Source of the DNA: JBFMGD01 sp040751775
GTDB taxonomy: Bacteria; Bacillota; Dethiobacteria; DTU022
Assembly: GCA_040751775.1 (NCBI GenBank)
Contig: JBFMGD010000028.1
Span: 1-36,175, forward strand
DNA: 36,175 nt
Direction: 5' to 3'
Positions 31,332-36,175 of the stretch are shown here, piece by piece. A program made the position numbers and the translations under genes. Positions within the stretch are counted from its first letter, which is position 1, and each line of letters starts with the position of its first letter. The notes below the pieces were generated by a model. That model did not search any database. It was given only the letters and a program-made list of their open reading frames with translations, and was not told the DNA's origin.

Positions 31332-32951
31332 ATGGCTCAAGGATTTTTAAGCTTGATTCTGCACGCTCATCTGCCTTATGTACGCCACCCGGAGCATCAA
31401 TATTCTTTGGAAGAGAAGTGGCTTTATGAAGCGCTGACGGAATGCTACATCCCGATCCTGATTGCCCTGGAAATAATGAAAAATGACGGGGTTAATTTCC
31501 GGCTGACTTTTTCACTGTCGCCCACGCTGCTGGCGATGATGGAAGATCCGCTGCTGCGCGAGCGATACGCCCGCTACCTGGAGCGGCTGCAGAACCTGGC
31601 CCGCCTGGAAGAGGAGCGGACAGCCGGCGATACCGATTTCGCACCGCTGGCGCGGCTGTACCGGGAGCATTTCGATGCCGCCGCCGGCTATTATCATCGC
31701 TTCGGCGGGCGGCTGGTAAACGCTTTTCGCTCCCTGGCGGAAGAAAATTTGATCGAGGTGATTACCTCCGCTTCCACCCATGCCTACCTGCCGCTGCTGC
31801 AGGTGCAGCCGGAAAGTGTTTACGCCCAGGCGGCAAACGCCGTGCAGTATTACACGGCCCTTTTCGGCGAGCCGCCGCGGGGCATCTGGCTGCCGGAATG
31901 CGCCTACTACCAGGGTTTGGAAAACTACCTCGGCGAATTGGGCGTCCAATATTTCATTACCGCCACCCACGGTGTGCTCTACGCTTCGCCGCGCCCCAAG
32001 TACGGCGTCTACAGCCCCATTCTGACGCCGGCCGGGGTGGCCGCTTTCGGACGGGATCCGGAAACATCAAAACAGGTTTGGAGCTCGCAGGAAGGTTACC
32101 CGGGCGACTACGATTACCGGGAGTTTTATCGCGATATCGCCTACGACCTGCCGCTTGATTATATCGGCCCCCACCTGCACCCGCCGGGGATGCGCAGCGA
32201 CAGCGGGATTAAATATTACCGCATTACACGCGCAGGGCTCGCATACAAGGAGCCGTACCGGCCGGAACAGGCGCGGGAGAAAGCGGCCCAGCACGCCGGC
32301 AATTTCATGTTCAACCGGGAACAGCAGGTTAAATACCTCGCTTCAATCATGGGCCGGCCGCCGATCGTGGTCTCGCCGTACGATGCGGAGCTCTTCGGGC
32401 ACTGGTGGTTTGAAGGGCCGCAATGGCTTGAATACCTCTGCCGCAAAATCGCGTACGACCAGGGCGACGTTAAGATGATTACACCCGGCGAATACCTCGA
32501 CCTCGGTTACCCGCTGCAGCTGTGCACCCCCAACCCGTCGAGTTGGGGCGACAAGGGTCACAACGAGGTCTGGTTGAACGGCACCAATGACTGGATCTAC
32601 CGGCACCTGCACCGGGCGGCCGAAGAGATGATCGGCCTGGCCACGGAGCATCCGGCCGCCGAGGGGCTGTTGAAGCGGGCTTTGAACCAGGCGGCGCGGG
32701 AGCTGTTTTTAGCGCAGAGCAGCGACTGGCCGTTTATTATGAGCTCCGGGACGATGGTGGAATATGCCCACCGGCGCATTACCGGCCACCTGGTCCGCTT
32801 CCGCGTCTTGAGCAGGCAGATCCGGGGGGGAGCTATAGACGAAGGCTGGCTGAAGCGGCTTGAAGAAACGGATAACCTCTACCCGCATATCGACTATCGC
32901 CTCTTCCAGAGCCTCGAGACGACGGTGCCCCGCGAGATGAGCGTGGTATAA
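31332..32951 (+). CDS. GH57 1,4-alpha-glucan branching enzyme
   Basis: This 539-residue enzyme cuts alpha-1,4 chains and reattaches them as alpha-1,6 branches. It has LSLILHAHLPYVRHPE, the nucleophile E189 in GIWLPECAYYQG and the acid D351 in VSPYDAELFGHWWFEGP, close to E183 and D354 of the Thermococcus enzyme TK1436. The C-terminal helical domain (HNEVWLNGTNDWIYRHL) shapes the acceptor site. Either the TTG at 31326 (5 bases after AAGGAGG) or the ATG at 31332 can start it; I prefer the ATG. A long terminator follows. With the divergent synthase it makes branched glycogen. Confidence 0.92.
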   Translation: MAQGFLSLILHAHLPYVRHPEHQYSLEEKWLYEALTECYIPILIALEIMKNDGVNFRLTFSLSPTLLAMMEDPLLRERYARYLERLQNLARLEEERTAGDTDFAPLARLYREHFDAAAGYYHRFGGRLVNAFRSLAEENLIEVITSASTHAYLPLLQVQPESVYAQAANAVQYYTALFGEPPRGIWLPECAYYQGLENYLGELGVQYFITATHGVLYASPRPKYGVYSPILTPAGVAAFGRDPETSKQVWSSQEGYPGDYDYREFYRDIAYDLPLDYIGPHLHPPGMRSDSGIKYYRITRAGLAYKEPYRPEQAREKAAQHAGNFMFNREQQVKYLASIMGRPPIVVSPYDAELFGHWWFEGPQWLEYLCRKIAYDQGDVKMITPGEYLDLGYPLQLCTPNPSSWGDKGHNEVWLNGTNDWIYRHLHRAAEEMIGLATEHPAAEGLLKRALNQAARELFLAQSSDWPFIMSSGTMVEYAHRRITGHLVRFRVLSRQIRGGAIDEGWLKRLEETDNLYPHIDYRLFQSLETTVPREMSVV

Positions 32952-32970
32952 AAAAAGGAGACAGCACAAA

Positions 32971-33037
32971 GGCTGCCCCATCAGGGAGAATAACAATATT
33001 TTCTTCCCGAACGGCAGCCTGGCAGTCCCTTTTTTAT
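32971..33037 (+). terminator. Long structured rho-independent terminator
   Basis: GGCTGCC (32971-32977) pairs with GGCAGCC (33013-33019). Inside it, GGGAGAA pairs with TTCTTCCC across one bulged base. A T-run (CCCTTTTTTATTTA) follows. It lies 20 bases after the branching-enzyme stop. An A-run on the left side makes it partly usable from the other strand too. Confidence 0.75.
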
Positions 33038-33215
33038 TTACCGGACCCATAGCTTTGCGTCCCTGCCTTACGGCAAGTTTGCTTTTTGCGGACGGTACTT
33101 TTTTAACTGGCTAAATTATATACCATACCTGTCCGGTTGACAACCCCTTTTTTCGCATCCGGAAGGCCGGGCAGCGGGGATTGCTTCTTTTCTCACATTT
33201 AAGTAAAATATTAGC

Positions 33216-33521
33216 TTAAATTTTCACGGCGGTGCCGTAAGCGATTATTTCGGCCATGCCGTTCGCGATCTGGGCTGAGGCAAACTGGATGCCGATAATG
33301 CCGTTCGCGCCCAGTTTTTCGGCCTCGGCAATCATCTCGGCCATCGCTTCCTGGCGCACCCTTTTCATCAGGTCGGAATACTCCTTCACCTCTCCGCCGA
33401 CCAAGTTTTTGAAAGCGGCCATAATATCGCGCCCCACGTGCGCCGCCCGGACCTTGTTGCCCAAGACGATGCCCAGCACTTCATAATCAGTGTGCAGCAC
33501 CACCGCGGTTGTTAAAAGCAT
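33216..33521 (-). CDS. YbjQ family protein (UPF0145)
   Basis: This 101-residue protein matches the YbjQ/UPF0145 family: MLLTTAVVLHTDYEVLGIVLG, then DIMAAFKNLVGGEVKEYSDL and LGANGIIGIQFASAQIANG. These proteins form pentamers with a heavy-metal-binding-like fold; their role is not known. The ATG at 33521 has AAAGGAGG 9 bases upstream, better than the open frame to 33542. It stands alone. Confidence 0.88.
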   Translation of the reverse strand: MLLTTAVVLHTDYEVLGIVLGNKVRAAHVGRDIMAAFKNLVGGEVKEYSDLMKRVRQEAMAEMIAEAEKLGANGIIGIQFASAQIANGMAEIIAYGTAVKI

Positions 33522-33607
33522 AATCGTAGTCCTCCTTTTCAAATTTGCTTACCGATTAAGCTGCGCGCAGATGTTGCTCCTGCTTCGCTGTCCTTCACTG
33601 ATAGCGT

Positions 33608-34369
33608 TCAATCGAGCCTCGCCTCCTTGTCAGCTTTTACCGATTTCCACAAATACCAACCCGCGGCCAGCGTGACCAGGGTAATATAGAGCATCACCGG
33701 CAGCCCGCCGCCCAGCGGGGCCATGAATACGGCCAGGTAATTGAGCAGCAGGGAGTGGGCCAGTACAGCCAGGATTAACGCCTTGAAACCCTGTTTCGTG
33801 CCGGTGCTGAAGCGGTGCGCCGCCAGCGCGGTCAAGGCCAGGTGAAACGGGATCACCACCGCCCGCTCAAACAGGGCCGCGGCCAGGACGGGCGCGGCCA
33901 GGCCCGGGTAATGAAAGGCGCTTGATAAGATCAGCAGCGCTTCCATGCCGCCGTAGGCCGCACCGGCCAGTGCGCCGAGGGCCAGGTAATCACGCCGCTC
34001 AGCCCGAATTGCGGGAAGCAGCGCCGCCAGCAGTTTCACCGGTTCCTGGATCAAGCCGGATAGAAAGATCACCGGCAGCGCGATCAAAGCCTGGTTGGTG
34101 AGGGTGGTAGAGCGCATCAGCAGGTTGGATACCGCCTGCTGGATCGGAATCTGCAAGCTCACGATGGACGGGGTGAAGAGAAGGGCGCCGAGCACGGCGG
34201 CCGAAGCCGCGCGCAGCCGGAAGCGGGTTTTGCCGCCGGGCCCGCTTCTTCCGGCAGGGTAGAACAGCTTCCGGAAGAGGAGCAGCCAGAATATGGTTAG
34301 TGCGGCGGCGCTTAAAATAGCCTGCGGGTGCAAACCGGGAAAGTTGGCATCCCAAAAATAGCCGGGCAT
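33608..34369 (-). CDS. PrsW/YhfC-like intramembrane metalloprotease family protein
   Basis: This 253-residue protein has seven or more predicted membrane segments. Acidic and histidine residues fall at positions typical of membrane-embedded metalloproteases: E109 in LIQEPVKLLA, E143 in AAYGGMEALL, H176 in VIPFHLALTAL and H205 in VLAHSLLLN. I read this as a PrsW or YhfC relative; it may instead be non-catalytic, since the first motif has only one glutamate. The ATG at 34369 follows GAAAGGGGGG. It is the last gene of the ABC-transporter unit and lies 19 bases after the permease stop. Confidence 0.65.
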   Translation of the reverse strand: MPGYFWDANFPGLHPQAILSAAALTIFWLLLFRKLFYPAGRSGPGGKTRFRLRAASAAVLGALLFTPSIVSLQIPIQQAVSNLLMRSTTLTNQALIALPVIFLSGLIQEPVKLLAALLPAIRAERRDYLALGALAGAAYGGMEALLILSSAFHYPGLAAPVLAAALFERAVVIPFHLALTALAAHRFSTGTKQGFKALILAVLAHSLLLNYLAVFMAPLGGGLPVMLYITLVTLAAGWYLWKSVKADKEARLD

Positions 34370-34388
34370 AAAAACCCCCCCCCTTTCT

Positions 34389-35150
34389 TTAAAATTCCCG
34401 GCGGCTCCAGAGCCAGACGCCGGTCTCGTAAAAGGCGCCGGCCAAAACCAGGAAGAAACCGAGCGGTACAATCGGATTCTGGCCGAAAAACCAGTAAGGG
34501 ATCGCTTTGATCTGGTAAAAGATTGAATACTGGGCGCTGCCGGGGAAATAGCCGGGCACCGAAACCAGCAGCCAGAATAGCGCGGCCGCAACACCCGCTT
34601 TAACCGGCTCCGCAATGAGCGCCGAGAAAAGGGCGGTGCCGAGGTAGATTACGGATAACCCGGCGTAGGCGATCAGGTTGGCCGTGAGAAAAGCGCCCCC
34701 ATCAAGCGGATAGCCTTTCCAGAGCGAGACCAGCATCAATAGCAGGGTGGAACCGATAACGGTGCAAGCCAGGAGCAGCAAGCCGGCCGCCATCTTGGTG
34801 GTGTAGATCTCGCGGCGGGTGATCGGTTTGCTGAGCAGAAAAAGGGCGGTCCCAAAAGAACTTTCCCCGCTTAAAGCTCCCATACCGAAAACAATGGCGG
34901 CCAGGACCCCCATCTGGGTCAGGTTTTTGCCCGTCCACTGGCTCCAGGCATAATTATTGTAGCTGGCTCCGATAAAATTCAGCTGCTGTTGATCGAGATA
35001 GTAGGATAAGTCCACATTCTTGAAGAAATCGCGGGTCGGCTCAAATAAAAAAGGCAAAGCAACGGCGAGCAGGGCCAGCAGGGCAAAACTCAGGTAGAGC
35101 TTGACCCGGTTTTCCAGGATCTCTTTATTTAAGAGGGTCAGATGGATCAT
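34389..35150 (-). CDS. ABC-2 type transporter permease
   Basis: This 253-residue membrane protein has six predicted membrane segments. The first follows NKEILENRVKLYLSF, and FGMGALSGESSFGTALFLLSKPITRREIYTTK forms the cytoplasmic loop usually contacting the ATPase. These marks are typical of ABC-2 permeases that pump drugs, antibiotics or lipids outward. The ATG at 35150 has GGAAGGGGG upstream and overlaps the ATPase gene by 26 bases. The substrate is unknown. Confidence 0.85.
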   Translation of the reverse strand: MIHLTLLNKEILENRVKLYLSFALLALLAVALPFLFEPTRDFFKNVDLSYYLDQQQLNFIGASYNNYAWSQWTGKNLTQMGVLAAIVFGMGALSGESSFGTALFLLSKPITRREIYTTKMAAGLLLLACTVIGSTLLLMLVSLWKGYPLDGGAFLTANLIAYAGLSVIYLGTALFSALIAEPVKAGVAAALFWLLVSVPGYFPGSAQYSIFYQIKAIPYWFFGQNPIVPLGFFLVLAGAFYETGVWLWSRREF

Positions 35151-36042
35151 GATCGCTTCCCCCTTCCATGTAACGTAAGAAGATCTCTTCCAGGCCGGTC
35201 CCGACGGTTTCGAGGGCGTAATGCGGCCAGGCGGCACAGGCCTCCCAAATCCCTTCCAGGTTCTCGGTTACGCTGATCAGGTAAGCTTGGCCTTCGCGCC
35301 TGACGCGGCCGATGCCGCGGGTCTGCAGCAGCGCCGGGGGCGGCTCTTTTTGGAAAACAACGCGGATCTCTTTTTCACCGGAAAGCAGGGCATCCATGGA
35401 GCAGGTTTTTAACAGCCGGCCTTGCTTGATCAGCGCGACCTGGTCAGCTACCCGCTCCACTTCATCGAGCTGGTGGGAAGCGATCAAAACCGTGGCGCTG
35501 CAGGAGACCGCCTCCTCGATCAGGAGGGTAAAAAAGAAGCGCCGCTTCACCGGGTCAAAACCGGTGGTCGGTTCGTCCAGGACGAGCAGCTCGGGACGGG
35601 GCGCCAGGGCCGTGATCAATCCCAGCTGATTTTTCATCCCCTGTGATAGCTCGTGCACCTTGGCCTTCAGCGGCAGCTCAAACTGGGCCACGGCGCGTTC
35701 GACCAGGGCGTCGTCCCACTGCGGATAGAAACCCTTGCTGAAGGAGAGGATCTGCCGCACGGTCATGTAGCCGTAGTAGCGCGGTTCTTCGCCGAGGTAA
35801 CCGGTTCTTTCCCGGATCTGCAGCCCCTTGACCAGGAGGTCATAGCCGAGGCAGAGCCCGCCGCCGGCTGACGGCGGTGTAACGCCGATGATCATTTTCA
35901 GCAGGGTGCTCTTCCCGGAACCGTTTGGGCCCAACAGCGCAAAAACGCTGCCCCGCGGCACTCGCAAGCTAACCCCGCTGACCGCCGCATGGCCGCGGTA
36001 TTCTTTGGAGAGCATCCATGTTTCCACAGCCAATTGAGACAT
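35125..36042 (-). CDS. ABC transporter ATP-binding protein
   Basis: This 305-residue ATPase powers the permease encoded next. Walker A is GPNGSGKST (38-46), the signature is LSQGMKNQ (132-139), Walker B LLVLDEP (152-158) and the switch histidine is H190. A C-terminal domain of about 90 residues follows, as in YtrB/CcmA-like exporters. The ATG follows GGGGAGGGGGAAT and begins 2 bases after the upstream gene, so it is coupled to it. Confidence 0.93.
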   Translation of the reverse strand: MSQLAVETWMLSKEYRGHAAVSGVSLRVPRGSVFALLGPNGSGKSTLLKMIIGVTPPSAGGGLCLGYDLLVKGLQIRERTGYLGEEPRYYGYMTVRQILSFSKGFYPQWDDALVERAVAQFELPLKAKVHELSQGMKNQLGLITALAPRPELLVLDEPTTGFDPVKRRFFFTLLIEEAVSCSATVLIASHQLDEVERVADQVALIKQGRLLKTCSMDALLSGEKEIRVVFQKEPPPALLQTRGIGRVRREGQAYLISVTENLEGIWEACAAWPHYALETVGTGLEEIFLRYMEGGSDHDPSDPLK

Positions 36043-36044
36043 TA

Positions 36045-36175
36045 CTATTCCCCCTCCCCGCCGATCTCCGGCAGGCGACTCTCCCAGTCCTTAAAGCGCG
36101 CGTCCCAGGTTGCCGCTACCTGCCGCGCCGGAATTTGCAAATGATAGGCTTCCACCAAAACCCGGTCGATCAGGC
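36045..36175 (-). CDS. C-terminal end of a probable GntR-family (YtrA-like) regulator, cut by the window edge
   Basis: Only the last 43 codons are in the window, ending VAATWDARFKDWESRLPEIG plus a short acidic tail and a TAG stop at 36045-36047. The helical, charged end and the 2-base gap to an ABC ATPase resemble the YtrA-type GntR repressors that lead ytr-like operons. The DNA-binding part is outside the window, so this is a guess from context. Confidence 0.4.
   Translation of the reverse strand, partial: LIDRVLVEAYHLQIPARQVAATWDARFKDWESRLPEIGGEGE

Noticed and set aside
1..36175. CRISPR arrays, tRNA or rRNA genes
   Set aside because: I looked for regularly spaced direct repeats, cloverleaf patterns and rRNA segments and recognised none; a dedicated scan would be needed to exclude a tRNA.

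Overview
The window comes from the chromosome of a spore-forming member of the Firmicutes, most likely class Clostridia. The main evidence is a complete germination protease gene (gpr), rpsT and holA close together, strong GGAGG-type ribosome sites, and frequent TTG starts. The chromosomal backbone (about 12.7-36 kb, apart from the toxin-antitoxin inserts) is GC-rich. The polysaccharide genes at 1.9-7.5 kb and two of the toxin-antitoxin loci are clearly AT-rich and look acquired. I cannot name the genus from sequence alone. No rRNA, tRNA or CRISPR array was seen, and there is no gene-free stretch longer than about 300 bases.

Region 1 (1-1.8 kb) is a complete insertion sequence with 31-bp imperfect terminal inverted repeats. 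Region 2 (1.9-9.4 kb, minus strand) is a surface-polysaccharide locus: a family 2 glycosyltransferase, a broken methyltransferase, two initiating sugar-phosphate transferases and a nucleotide-sugar 4,6-dehydratase. Between the two sugar-phosphate transferases lies an amino-acid-type cassette: an HpcH/HpaI aldolase, a fold-type IV aminotransferase and a DAP-decarboxylase-like enzyme. I think this cassette makes an unusual amino or amine decoration for the polymer.

Region 3 (9.5-14.3 kb) is a patchwork of mobile and selfish DNA inside the polysaccharide locus. It holds two tyrosine-recombinase remnants, an MNT/HEPN pair with a broken HEPN gene, an EPS-type MarR regulator, VapBC and HicAB. HicAB separates two tandem tyrosine-kinase genes, and the downstream kinase copy has lost its native 5' end. 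Region 4 (14.3-16.8 kb) is the intact polymer-length control set: PHP phosphatase, Wzz-like adaptor, tyrosine kinase and a new 52-residue ORF.

Region 5 (17-24 kb) is mostly core: a lipoprotein polysaccharide deacetylase, gpr, a holin-like membrane protein, rpsT, a transglutaminase-CAP fusion, a C_GCAxxG protein, YefM-YoeB and holA. Region 6 (24-33 kb) is an alpha-glucan (glycogen) module: three GH57 enzymes, GalT, a glycogen synthase resembling the Pyrococcus type, and a DUF4912 protein, arranged as two divergent units. Region 7 (33.2-36.2 kb) has a YbjQ protein, then an ABC transporter with a PrsW/YhfC-like membrane protease and the end of a probable GntR regulator.

Several families of short palindromic repeats are scattered between genes. 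Each of the four toxin-antitoxin loci has a recognisable promoter; in three of them a palindrome overlaps the promoter and is a good candidate for an autoregulatory operator.
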